A DNA stretch of 8,679 nucleotides from Deltaproteobacteria bacterium (GCA_016935875.1 JAFGQD010000125.1:1-8679); one strand, 5' to 3'. Numbered from the stretch's first letter, positions 1 through 6,607 are shown. Translations and numbers: made by a program. Notes: generated by a model from the sequence alone, not told the origin.

Positions 1-546
1 CTTGCAAGGGAAAATCTTGACGCGATTCACCTCGGCATCTCCGATTTGATGCTGAAAGACCCCGCCGCCAAGAGGACCTTTGCCAGGGCCGAAAAACTGG
101 GAGTTGCCGGTAAATACATTGCCTTCATGAAGGAAGTCGTGGCGGCAGTCCAGAAGCTCAGCGACAAGCCCGTGGATCTCGATCTGCTGGGAGCCATCGG
201 GGCCACGATGATGGATCTGGGGTTTTCTTCCGACGCCACATGGGTCATTGTGGCGATTACCAGAGCCTTTGCCGCCGGAGCTCACTGGTGCGAGGAAGTG
301 GAGAGGGAACCCCAACGAAGATTCGGTGAAGACCTTACCCCGAAAGAGGACTATGATGGCCCGGAAGATCGACCGGTACCCACCCTTGAGGAAAGGAAGA
401 AATTTGCCTCTGCCGCCGAGTATAAGACACCCGAAGAATGGAAGAAGGGCTTTGAAGAAAAGCAGAAGATGTACGGAACAGGCTGGCGGATCGTTGAAGA
501 TATCGTTGACCCCCGTGATTTTCTCAAGAAGCAGGGAGAGAAGTAG
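1..546 (+). CDS. Citrate synthase/citryl-CoA lyase family protein, C-terminal part (5' end outside window)
   Basis: The frame is open from the first base to TAG at 544-546 (181 codons), so the true start lies upstream. Residues about 60-107 carry the family's C-terminal pattern: a GAIGA stretch, then DLGF (72-75), a hydrophobic helix, AGAHWCEE (92-99) and EREPQRR (101-107). Citryl-CoA lyases of this family split citryl-CoA or related 3-hydroxy-acyl-CoAs into acetyl-CoA and an oxo-acid; citrate synthases run the condensation. Two oddities: at the place where I recall family members having NVDG, with the catalytic Asp, this protein has L-L-G at 62-64, with Asp only at 59 and 61; and a charged tail of about 70 residues follows the usual C-terminus. 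It lies 94 bases before the aminotransferase gene, same strand, and may be the upstream operon member. Family assignment is moderately sure; the reaction is not. Confidence 0.62.
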   Translation, partial: LARENLDAIHLGISDLMLKDPAAKRTFARAEKLGVAGKYIAFMKEVVAAVQKLSDKPVDLDLLGAIGATMMDLGFSSDATWVIVAITRAFAAGAHWCEEVEREPQRRFGEDLTPKEDYDGPEDRPVPTLEERKKFASAAEYKTPEEWKKGFEEKQKMYGTGWRIVEDIVDPRDFLKKQGEK

Positions 547-640
547 ATCTTTCTGTTGCGGAGTGGGTTTTTGCTCTGACAGTGTGTAATGACCGGTTGT
601 TTCTTACATACTATTCTGATTGGGTGAAAGGGGTGAAACC

Positions 641-1798
641 ATGAAGATGGAAGCAACAGAGTTAGCAGTTGTCAGACCTGTAAAGAGAAATATCCTGTTA
701 AATCCGGGTCCCGCTACTACAAGCGATACGGTGAAATATGCGCAGGTTATCCCTGATATTTGTCCGAGAGAAAAGGATTTTGTTGGGGTGATGCATGAGA
801 TCAGAAAGGATCTCGTGAAAATCGTTCATGGCGACTCCTCAAAATACTCGGCTGTTGTTTTTGCCGGTTCGGGTACCATTATTCAGGATGTTTGTGTAAA
901 TTCTCTTGTTCCTGAAAACAAGAAAATATGTGTGGTGAACAACGGTGCGTACAGTGCACGAATGGTGGAGATAGCCGACTATTACGGTATCCCGTGCGTT
1001 AATCTTGAATTTGCAACGAACGGTTTGCCCGATCTGGATGTGCTGAAAGAAACGCTGGAGAACGATAAGGACATTGCCGTGGTGGCTGCCGTCCACCATG
1101 AGACGGGAACGGGAATCCTCAACCCGGTCAGGGATATCGGGAAGATTGCCCATGATAACGGCTGTATTTTTGTGGTCGATACGATCTCAACGTATGCCCT
1201 GATGCCGCTAAATATAGCGGAGGAGAACATTGATTTCTTAATGGGTTCCGCACAAAAGGGTCTCGCGGCCATGACCGGTGTATCGTGGACTGTTGGCGAT
1301 ATAGAAGAGATAGAAAAATCAAAAAATTACCCCAAAAGGTCATATTATTGCAATCTCTATATGCAGTACAACTTCTTTGAAAAAAATGGAGAGATGCATT
1401 TTACGCCTCCCGTCCAGACCGTTTATGCTTTGCGGCAGGCCATTAAAGAGTACTGGGAAGAGGGAGAACACGCCCGCTGGGAGCGCTTAACCACATGCTG
1501 GGAGGCAATCCATAGGGGATTGGAAGAGATGGGCCTGCGCTATGTTATTGATAAGAACATCCAGAGTAAGCTGGTTGTTGCAGTCAAAGGATTGAAGGAT
1601 CCCAAGTATGATTTTTTCACATTACACGATTACTGCTATGAACGGGGTTTTACCATTTATCCCGGCAAGATGTTCGGACTAGAGACTTTCAGATTATGCA
1701 ATCTGGGCCAGATTACGTACCGGGATATTGAAGACTTTTTTGTAGTAGCAAAAGAGGCATTTAAAAATATGGGATTTACACTTCCCATAACACCATGA
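641..1798 (+). CDS. Class V aminotransferase, 2-aminoethylphosphonate--pyruvate transaminase-like (paralogue 1)
   Basis: PLP enzyme of the alanine-glyoxylate/AEP transaminase group, 385 aa, a normal full length. It opens with NPGPATT (21-27) and then PDICPREKDF (38-47), the style I associate with the AEP transaminases found in phosphonate gene clusters. AGSGT (75-79) belongs to the cofactor phosphate site, Asp180 in VVDTIS would contact the PLP ring nitrogen, Lys206 in SAQKGL is the Schiff-base lysine, and Arg351 in FRLCNLG matches the substrate-binding Arg of PhnW. Expected reaction: AEP or a similar primary amine plus pyruvate gives the aldehyde plus alanine. The ATG at 641 is chosen because AAAGGGG (627-633) lies 7 bases before it; an in-frame TTG at 620 has no such site. 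The acylating aldehyde dehydrogenase starts 67 bases downstream and would take the aldehyde product. Substrate uncertain; serine- or alanine-glyoxylate transaminase is a less likely alternative. Confidence 0.85.
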   Translation: MKMEATELAVVRPVKRNILLNPGPATTSDTVKYAQVIPDICPREKDFVGVMHEIRKDLVKIVHGDSSKYSAVVFAGSGTIIQDVCVNSLVPENKKICVVNNGAYSARMVEIADYYGIPCVNLEFATNGLPDLDVLKETLENDKDIAVVAAVHHETGTGILNPVRDIGKIAHDNGCIFVVDTISTYALMPLNIAEENIDFLMGSAQKGLAAMTGVSWTVGDIEEIEKSKNYPKRSYYCNLYMQYNFFEKNGEMHFTPPVQTVYALRQAIKEYWEEGEHARWERLTTCWEAIHRGLEEMGLRYVIDKNIQSKLVVAVKGLKDPKYDFFTLHDYCYERGFTIYPGKMFGLETFRLCNLGQITYRDIEDFFVVAKEAFKNMGFTLPITP

Positions 1799-1843
1799 GT
1801 TGAGAGATCTACGGGTGAACGATATTACATTTATTCAATGAGA

Positions 1844-1876
1844 AAGGGAGGTTAAATGTTACATCATGGAAGATAA
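1844..1876 (+). promoter_or_regulatory. Ribosome binding site and overlapping mini-ORF before the aldehyde dehydrogenase
   Basis: A strong AAGGGAGG (1844-1851) lies 14 bases before the dehydrogenase ATG (1866), longer than usual. A second ATG at 1856, 4 bases after the site and in another frame, opens a six-codon frame (MLHHGR) ending with TAA at 1874-1876, inside the start of the dehydrogenase gene. No other in-frame start for the dehydrogenase lies between the site and 1866. Either the spacing is simply long, or the mini-ORF is translated and couples or dampens initiation. Only the sequence arrangement is seen; function is inferred. Confidence 0.4.
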
Positions 1877-3257
1877 TATTCAAGAAATGTACCAGAGGGC
1901 ACGAAAGGCCTTTGAGATTGTTGAGTTCTGGCCGCAGGAAAAGGTCGACGAGATGTGCCAGGCGGCAGCCTGGGAATGGCAGAAGGAGGAGAACAGGAAA
2001 CTCCTCGCGCGCCTTTCTGTCGATGAATCCGGAATCGGCCGCTATGAGGACAAGGTAAACAAGATAAAGGACAAATGTCTCGGCACGCTCTGGGACCAGA
2101 GAGATGTGAAGACCTGCGGAGTGATCGAAGATATCCCGGAAAAGAATCTCAAGATTCTAGCCAAACCCATCGGTGTCATCGCAAATGTCGTACCCTGTAC
2201 GAACCCCGAATCCACAATCTGCGCCCTCGGTCTCAGTATGCTGAAAACGAGGAACGCCATGATCGTGTCACCACACCCCAGGACACCGAAGAGCTCATAC
2301 ATGACGGTCGAACTCGGCAGGAAGGCCCTGAAAAAAATCGGTGCCCCTGAGGACCTGATGCAATGTATTGAGCATCCGACCAACGAGAAGACGCAGAAAC
2401 TCATGGCGAGTTGCGACTATGCGGTTGCCACTGGCGGAGCGGCACTGATCAAGGTTGTCTATGAGGCGGGTAAACCGGCCCAGACCGTCGGCGCAGGCAA
2501 CGTCATTTCGATTGTTGATGCCACGGCCGATCTCAAGGCCGCCGCCAACAAGATCATGATGTCGAAGTGTGCGAACAATTCGGCTTCCTGCTCATCGGAA
2601 AACGCCGTTGCCATCGAAGAGAGTGTCTTCGACGAAATGATGGGGTATCTCAAAGCAGAAGGCGGCTATCTCTGTACTACCGAAGAGCGCGAGAGGCTTC
2701 GGAAATGGATGTGGCCGGACGGGACGGTATTGAACCGCGACTGTGTGGCACGACCGGTCGACTATCCTGCAAAGATGGCTGAGATCGATATCCCGGATGG
2801 TACACGGTGTCTGATGGTCATGGGTGAAAAGATCGGCCGTGAAGACAGATTTTCGGGAGAGAAGATATCCCTCGTGCTTACCATATGGAAGTGGAACGAT
2901 TTCAGCGATATGGTGGAACGGGCAAAACAGATGCACAAGTTCTCGGGCGAGGGACATTCGGTTGCGATCCACTCAACCAATCAGGATCGTATGATGGAAC
3001 TCGCCATCAAGGCAAACGTGGGACGGGTCTGCTGTAATATGCCTCATGGGGCGGCGAACAGCGGAGCCTGGTTCAGCGGCAACCCTTTCACGGACACCCT
3101 TGGGTGCGGCACATGGGCCGGCAATATCTCCAGTACGAACGTCAACTGGAAGCACTTCCTGAATTATACCAATCTCGCTCAGCCGATCGAGAACTATCAT
3201 GTTCCTACTGAGGAAGAACTGTTGGGCCCGTATCTGAAAAAGTGGGGCAGAGATTAA
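1866..3257 (+). CDS. CoA-acylating aldehyde dehydrogenase, sulfoacetaldehyde dehydrogenase (SauS-like) family
   Basis: Soluble NAD(P)-dependent enzyme of 463 aa expected to oxidise a small aldehyde with CoA to an acyl-CoA. It belongs to the branch related to EutE and the AdhE N-terminal domain: an N-terminal helical part, PIGVIANVVPCTNPEST (101-117) in the Rossmann domain, GAGN (209-212), and Cys242 in NNSASCSSEN (237-246) as catalytic nucleophile. The second half, with FSGEK, a GEGHS motif, GCGTWAGN and WKHFLN near the C-terminus, resembles my memory of SauS, which makes sulfoacetyl-CoA from sulfoacetaldehyde; length also agrees. The neighbouring PhnW-type transaminases would supply an aldehyde such as phosphonoacetaldehyde or sulfoacetaldehyde; if a phosphonatase acts first the substrate would be plain acetaldehyde. 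The HAD gene begins 18 bases after its stop. Family is confident, substrate open. Confidence 0.85.
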   Translation: MEDNIQEMYQRARKAFEIVEFWPQEKVDEMCQAAAWEWQKEENRKLLARLSVDESGIGRYEDKVNKIKDKCLGTLWDQRDVKTCGVIEDIPEKNLKILAKPIGVIANVVPCTNPESTICALGLSMLKTRNAMIVSPHPRTPKSSYMTVELGRKALKKIGAPEDLMQCIEHPTNEKTQKLMASCDYAVATGGAALIKVVYEAGKPAQTVGAGNVISIVDATADLKAAANKIMMSKCANNSASCSSENAVAIEESVFDEMMGYLKAEGGYLCTTEERERLRKWMWPDGTVLNRDCVARPVDYPAKMAEIDIPDGTRCLMVMGEKIGREDRFSGEKISLVLTIWKWNDFSDMVERAKQMHKFSGEGHSVAIHSTNQDRMMELAIKANVGRVCCNMPHGAANSGAWFSGNPFTDTLGCGTWAGNISSTNVNWKHFLNYTNLAQPIENYHVPTEEELLGPYLKKWGRD

Positions 3258-3275
3258 AGGAAATAACGATTACAC

Positions 3276-3932
3276 GTGCTCGAAGCGATCTTGTGGGACA
3301 ACGACGGTGTTCTCGTCGATACGGAAAGACTCTACTTTGAGTCAACGAAAGAGTCTCTCTTAGAGACGGGAGTTGAACTGACCGAGGACCTGTTCAAGAC
3401 AATCTCCCTGAAGGAGGGTCGCAGTTGCTTCGACCTTGCCGCCGAAAGGGGCATACCGGCGAAGAAGATTTCGATCCTCCGACAGAAACGCAACCTTCTC
3501 TACAGCAACCTGCTGCGGAGTGGTGTTCGACCGATAGACGGTGTTGAACATACGCTCCGCACGTTACGAGGCAGGGTATCCATGGGCGTGGTAACGAGTT
3601 CCCGGAGAGAACACTTTGACATTATTCATGCCGCCACTGAACTCTTGCCGTATTTTGATTTCGTGCTGACCCGTGAGGATTACGAACACTCCAAACCGGA
3701 CCCCGATCCCTTTCTCACCGCAATCGGAACAAACGGTTTCAAGAAAGAGCGCTGCATCGTTGTGGAAGATTCGGAACGCGGTCTCAGGTCGGCAGCCGCG
3801 GCCGGGCTAAGATGCATCGTTATCCCCAACAGGCTGACGATGGATGGTGATTTTTCCGGGGCTTACGGGATATATACTACCATCCGTGAGGCCTCCGACG
3901 AGTTGCTTCGCCTGCTAGACTCGGACACCTAA
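3276..3932 (+). CDS. HAD-superfamily phosphohydrolase (beta-phosphoglucomutase/phosphoglycolate phosphatase-like)
   Basis: Haloacid dehalogenase fold enzyme, 218 aa, with all core motifs: WDNDGVLVDTE with nucleophile Asp8 and general acid Asp10, Thr107/Ser108 in VVTSS, Lys140 in HSKPDPDPF, and Glu164-Asp165 in VVEDSERG for Mg2+. A helical C1-type cap lies at about residues 16-85. Such proteins hydrolyse phosphate monoesters of small metabolites or act as mutases. True phosphonoacetaldehyde hydrolases (PhnX) belong to the same superfamily but usually have Ala at the position of Asp10 and a cap lysine forming a Schiff base, so this is not a standard PhnX. Start: GTG at 3276, with AAAGGA (3256-3261) 14 bases upstream; the alternative TTG at 3291 would remove the first beta strand. 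It follows the dehydrogenase by 18 bases, which suggests cotranscription and a role in the same pathway, perhaps removing phosphate or repairing a side product. Confidence 0.82.
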   Translation: MLEAILWDNDGVLVDTERLYFESTKESLLETGVELTEDLFKTISLKEGRSCFDLAAERGIPAKKISILRQKRNLLYSNLLRSGVRPIDGVEHTLRTLRGRVSMGVVTSSRREHFDIIHAATELLPYFDFVLTREDYEHSKPDPDPFLTAIGTNGFKKERCIVVEDSERGLRSAAAAGLRCIVIPNRLTMDGDFSGAYGIYTTIREASDELLRLLDSDT

Positions 3933-4056
3933 CAATACCAAGACTCACCTCGACTGTAGATCATCCTCATACTCTCTTCCGCTTTTTTTACCTTCAATAC
4001 CATGAATCAATTCCACGCAGGGTACCTTTGCTGTTGTGCTTATGCTCGAGAGTAAC

Positions 4057-4067
4057 CAGGTGACCTG
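4057..4067. repeat. Palindrome CAGGTGACCTG, candidate operator
   Basis: Perfect 5-bp inverted repeat around a central G. It lies 50 bases upstream of the candidate -35 box and has the same form as the palindrome at 4201-4211 (CATGTGACATG); both fit CAKGTGACMTG. A pair of like sites either side of a promoter suits a dimeric regulator, but no regulator is identified. Confidence 0.35.
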
Positions 4068-4076
4068 TGAATTTCA

Positions 4077-4114
4077 ATAATAATATTTAGTTATTATCAT
4101 CATGATTATTATTA
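4077..4114. repeat. AT-rich dyad with repeated TTATTAT units
   Basis: ATAATAA (4077-4083) and TTATTAT (4091-4097) form a perfect 7-bp inverted repeat with a 7-base loop; TTATTAT recurs at 4106-4112. It sits just upstream of the candidate -35 box and may be an UP-like element or a binding site. AT-rich sequence makes such symmetry easy by chance. Confidence 0.3.
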
Positions 4115-4116
4115 GT

Positions 4117-4144
4117 TTGATTTATACTACTAAGGCTGTATGAT
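4117..4144 (+). promoter_or_regulatory. Candidate sigma-70-type promoter for phnW
   Basis: TTGATT (4117-4122) and TATGAT (4139-4144) are separated by 16 bases, each close to the consensus boxes, and lie about 85 bases before the phnW start. This is the best promoter-like pair in the gap. No -24/-12 sigma-54 element was found here. Confidence 0.4.
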
Positions 4145-4200
4145 TTCACGCCATAGGAATTGCCCTGACCGTTGATTATGTTTTATAAACAATTGAAAGT

Positions 4201-4211
4201 CATGTGACATG
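4201..4211. repeat. Palindrome CATGTGACATG, candidate operator next to the phnW ribosome site
   Basis: Perfect inverted repeat CATGT/ACATG around a central G, ending 4 bases before the Shine-Dalgarno sequence of phnW. It lies downstream of the candidate -10 box, where bound protein would block transcription. It is the partner of the palindrome at 4057-4067. Confidence 0.35.
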
Positions 4212-4215
4212 TTAC

Positions 4216-4222
4216 AAAGGAG
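4216..4222 (+). promoter_or_regulatory. Ribosome binding site that fixes the phnW start
   Basis: AAAGGAG lies 7 bases before ATG at 4230. An in-frame ATG at 4209 comes before this site and overlaps the palindrome, so 4230 is preferred. The protein then begins MDIKYIPDNPYLLLTPGP, as expected for PhnW. Confidence 0.75.
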
Positions 4223-4229
4223 ATACGCA

Positions 4230-5342
4230 ATGGATATAAAATACATACCGGATAATCCCTATCTACTGTTGACACCGGGACCATTATCGACAACAAAGAC
4301 GGTAAAGGCCGTCATGCTCAGAGACTGGTGCACCTGGGATGATGATTATAAGACCCTGGTGAAAAATTTACGGGCAAAGCTCCTAGAGCTGGCCACGAAA
4401 AAAACTCAAGAATACACAACCGTTCTTATGCAGGGGAGCGGCACTTTTTCCGTTGAATCGATTATCGGTTCCGTAATCCCCCCCGGGGGTAAACTTCTCG
4501 TTCTCGCAAACGGAGCCTACGGAGACAGGATTGCCCTGACCTCCAAGACGCTCAAGATAAACACCGTCGTTCATGACAGCGGGGAACTGGCAAGGCCCGA
4601 CCTGGAGAAGCTTGAGTCAACCCTGAAGGAAGATACGGATATAACCCACGTTGCCGTTGTACACGGTGAAACGACCACCGGTATGCTCAATCCCATTGAT
4701 ACGATAGGCGAGATAGTAAAGAAGTACGGGAAGATATACTTTACCGACACCATAAGCACTTTCGGTGGAATCCCCATGGATATTTCCGAGTTGAACATTG
4801 ACTTCTGCGTTGGAAGCGCAAACAAATGCATCCAGGGAGTTCCGGGCTTTGGTTTTATCATCGCCAGGAAAGAGGAAATGAAGAAGATAAAGGGGTACGC
4901 CCGCTCGCTCTCCCTTGATCTCTATGACCAGTGGCAGGTGATGGAAGCGGACGGGGGCAAGTGGCGCTACACCTCTCCCACTCACGTTGTAAGGGCTTTT
5001 TATCAGGCGATGCTGGAACTGGAGGAAGAAGGCGGAATTGAAAAGAGGCACGAGCGATACAGCACCAGCCAGAGGATTCTGGTCGAAGGGATGAGAAGAC
5101 TTGGCTTCAAAACGCTTCTGCCCGACGAGTTCCAGTCACCGATTATTACGTCCTTTTACAGTCCTGAGAGTAAAAAATACAATTTCAAGGACTTCTATAA
5201 CAAACTCAAAGCGAAGGGTTTCGTGATCTATCCGGGTAAAGTGACCAAGCTCGATACGTTCAGGATCGGAAACATTGGCGACATTTATCCTGAAGATATA
5301 CAAAGACTCTTAAAGGTGATAGAAGGGTCCGTATTCTGGTAA
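4230..5342 (+). CDS. phnW: 2-aminoethylphosphonate--pyruvate transaminase (paralogue 2)
   Basis: PLP-dependent class V aminotransferase, 370 aa, full length. It shows the classical PhnW signatures better than the upstream paralogue: LLLTPGPLSTT (12-22), MLRDWCTWDDDY (29-40), QGSGT (68-72) at the cofactor phosphate, Asp173 in FTDTIS, Lys199 in SANKCIQGVPGFGF as Schiff-base lysine, YPGK (334-337) and Arg345 in FRIGNIG, which binds the substrate's acidic group. Expected reaction: AEP plus pyruvate gives phosphonoacetaldehyde plus L-alanine, in the cytosol. Alanine dehydrogenase follows after 152 bases and would recycle the alanine. It has its own candidate promoter and palindromes. The two paralogues share fold and active-site residues but differ strongly in the N-terminal substrate loop (WCTWDDDY here, PDICPREKDF there), so they may prefer different amines. 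Only an assay would separate AEP from other small omega-amino acids. Confidence 0.9.
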   Translation: MDIKYIPDNPYLLLTPGPLSTTKTVKAVMLRDWCTWDDDYKTLVKNLRAKLLELATKKTQEYTTVLMQGSGTFSVESIIGSVIPPGGKLLVLANGAYGDRIALTSKTLKINTVVHDSGELARPDLEKLESTLKEDTDITHVAVVHGETTTGMLNPIDTIGEIVKKYGKIYFTDTISTFGGIPMDISELNIDFCVGSANKCIQGVPGFGFIIARKEEMKKIKGYARSLSLDLYDQWQVMEADGGKWRYTSPTHVVRAFYQAMLELEEEGGIEKRHERYSTSQRILVEGMRRLGFKTLLPDEFQSPIITSFYSPESKKYNFKDFYNKLKAKGFVIYPGKVTKLDTFRIGNIGDIYPEDIQRLLKVIEGSVFW

Positions 5343-5368
5343 CAGATACTGATTGACGGGAACTTTGG

Positions 5369-5447
5369 AACAAGCTCAATGGTATTTTAACTGTTCATGG
5401 ATCCCTGATACCGCCTGTCTTTGGGAGATGTACTCTCGAAGCTTGTT
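5369..5447 (+). promoter_or_regulatory. Possible folded leader upstream of ald
   Basis: AACAAGCT (5369-5376) and AGCTTGTT (5440-5447) are perfectly complementary over 8 bp. Between them lie two nested short stems: GGTAT (5381-5385) with ATACC (5408-5412), and GAGA (5425-5428) with TCTC (5434-5437). Together they could form a three-way junction in RNA, ending 34 bases before the ald ribosome site (5482-5488). No known riboswitch consensus was recognised, and short stems like these arise by chance. Confidence 0.25.
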
Positions 5448-5494
5448 AATACTAATATGATAGATTAGATATATCCATCCTGAAGGAGTATGCA

Positions 5495-6607
5495 ATGATT
5501 GTTGGAATTCTCAAAGAAATAAAGGCCGAAGAGAACAGAGTATCGATGACCCCTGGTGGGGTCGAAGTGATGAAACAGAACGGTCATACCGTTCTCGTAG
5601 AAAAAAAAGCCGGCATAAAGAGCGGATTCACGGATAAAATTTACGTAAATGCCGGAGCAGAGATAGTGGAATGCCCCAGGGAAATCTACGAACGCGCAGA
5701 AATGGTAATGCATGTCAAGGAGCCGCTGCCGTTGGAATATGAATGTATCAGGAAGGGGCAGATCATCTTCACATACCTCCACCTCGCCGCGAATGAAAAA
5801 CTGACCAGACACCTCGTCCAGAGTGGATCTGTAAATATAGCCTATGAAACCATACAGAAGGAGGATCGGTCGCTGCCCCTCCTTAACCCGATGAGTGAAG
5901 TGGCAGGGCGTATGTCAATCCAGGAGGGCGCCCGTTACCTGGAAATGTCCCGGGGAGGAGCCGGAGTCCTTCTGGGGGGAGTTCCGGGAGTTGATCCCGG
6001 CACCGTACTCATCATCGGGGGCGGGATCGTGGGGACCAATGCAGCAAAAATGGCATGCGGTCTGGGTGCCAAGGTGTATCTGCTTGATAACGACCTGTAT
6101 CGTCTCCGCTATCTGAGTGACGTAATGCCGAAGAATTGTTTTCTGCTCATGTCAAAACCGGTTACGATTCGCAAGCTCATACGGGAAGCTGACCTGGTGA
6201 TCGGCGCTGTACTCATCCCCGGAGCCAAGGCGCCGAAACTGGTAACCCGGGACATGTTAAAAACCATGAAAAGGGGCTCCGTCATGGTCGACGTTGCCAT
6301 CGACCAGGGGGGGTGTTTTGAAACATCAAAGGCCACCACACACATGGATCCCGTTTTCACCGTGGACGGAGTGCTTCACTACTGCGTTGCCAATATGCCC
6401 GGCGCCGTACCGAAGACATCGACACTGGCTCTTACCAATGCTACTTTGCCTTACGCCATCGAAATCGCAAACAAGGGTTGGAAAAGGGCTTTCAGAGAAA
6501 ACCTTGAAATCAAACATGGTGCCAATGTGATAAAAGGCAAGGTAACCTGTAAAGGGGTTGCCGACGCCTTTGGACTTGAATATGTACCGGTTGATGCTCT
6601 TATGTAA
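5495..6607 (+). CDS. ald: Alanine dehydrogenase
   Basis: NAD-dependent L-alanine dehydrogenase: L-alanine + NAD+ + water gives pyruvate, ammonium and NADH. At 370 aa it has the family length, and its residues fall at the numbers known from characterised bacterial Ald: Arg15 (ENRVSMTP), Lys75 in MHVKEP and His96 in TYLHLA for substrate binding, Ser134 in PMSEVAGRMS, the GGGIVGTNAAK nucleotide-binding loop (175-185) with Asp198 for the NAD ribose, and Asp270 in VDVAIDQGG as catalytic acid. The ATG at 5495 has GAAGGAG (5482-5488) 6 bases upstream. Next to two pyruvate-dependent transaminases its job is very likely to regenerate pyruvate and release the amine nitrogen, a pairing also known for taurine-pyruvate aminotransferase and Ald. 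It may share the phnW transcript or have a weak promoter in the 152-base gap. Function is confident. Confidence 0.95.
   Translation: MIVGILKEIKAEENRVSMTPGGVEVMKQNGHTVLVEKKAGIKSGFTDKIYVNAGAEIVECPREIYERAEMVMHVKEPLPLEYECIRKGQIIFTYLHLAANEKLTRHLVQSGSVNIAYETIQKEDRSLPLLNPMSEVAGRMSIQEGARYLEMSRGGAGVLLGGVPGVDPGTVLIIGGGIVGTNAAKMACGLGAKVYLLDNDLYRLRYLSDVMPKNCFLLMSKPVTIRKLIREADLVIGAVLIPGAKAPKLVTRDMLKTMKRGSVMVDVAIDQGGCFETSKATTHMDPVFTVDGVLHYCVANMPGAVPKTSTLALTNATLPYAIEIANKGWKRAFRENLEIKHGANVIKGKVTCKGVADAFGLEYVPVDALM

Larger units (their letters stand above)
3933..4229. other. 297-base intergenic region with likely promoter and operators
   Basis: No reading frame here looks coding. The first half is ordinary; a T-run at 3983-3989 has no convincing stem in front, so I do not call a terminator. 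The second half turns AT-rich and holds two related palindromes, an AT-rich dyad and a promoter-like pair, annotated separately. The region probably separates the upstream gene group from a second unit of phnW and possibly ald. Confidence 0.6.

Noticed and set aside
248..589. Overlapping plus-strand frame in the first gene
   Set aside because: Arg/Pro-rich translation in a shifted frame over a family-recognisable gene; a shadow.
620..640. TTG at 620 as start of the first aminotransferase
   Set aside because: The ribosome site AAAGGGG lies inside this extension and is well placed for ATG 641.
3960..3990. T-run at 3983-3989 as terminator after the HAD gene
   Set aside because: No convincing stem precedes it.
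4209..4229. ATG at 4209 as start of phnW
   Set aside because: It precedes the strong AAAGGAG site, which fits ATG 4230; the extra residues are not part of the PhnW family.
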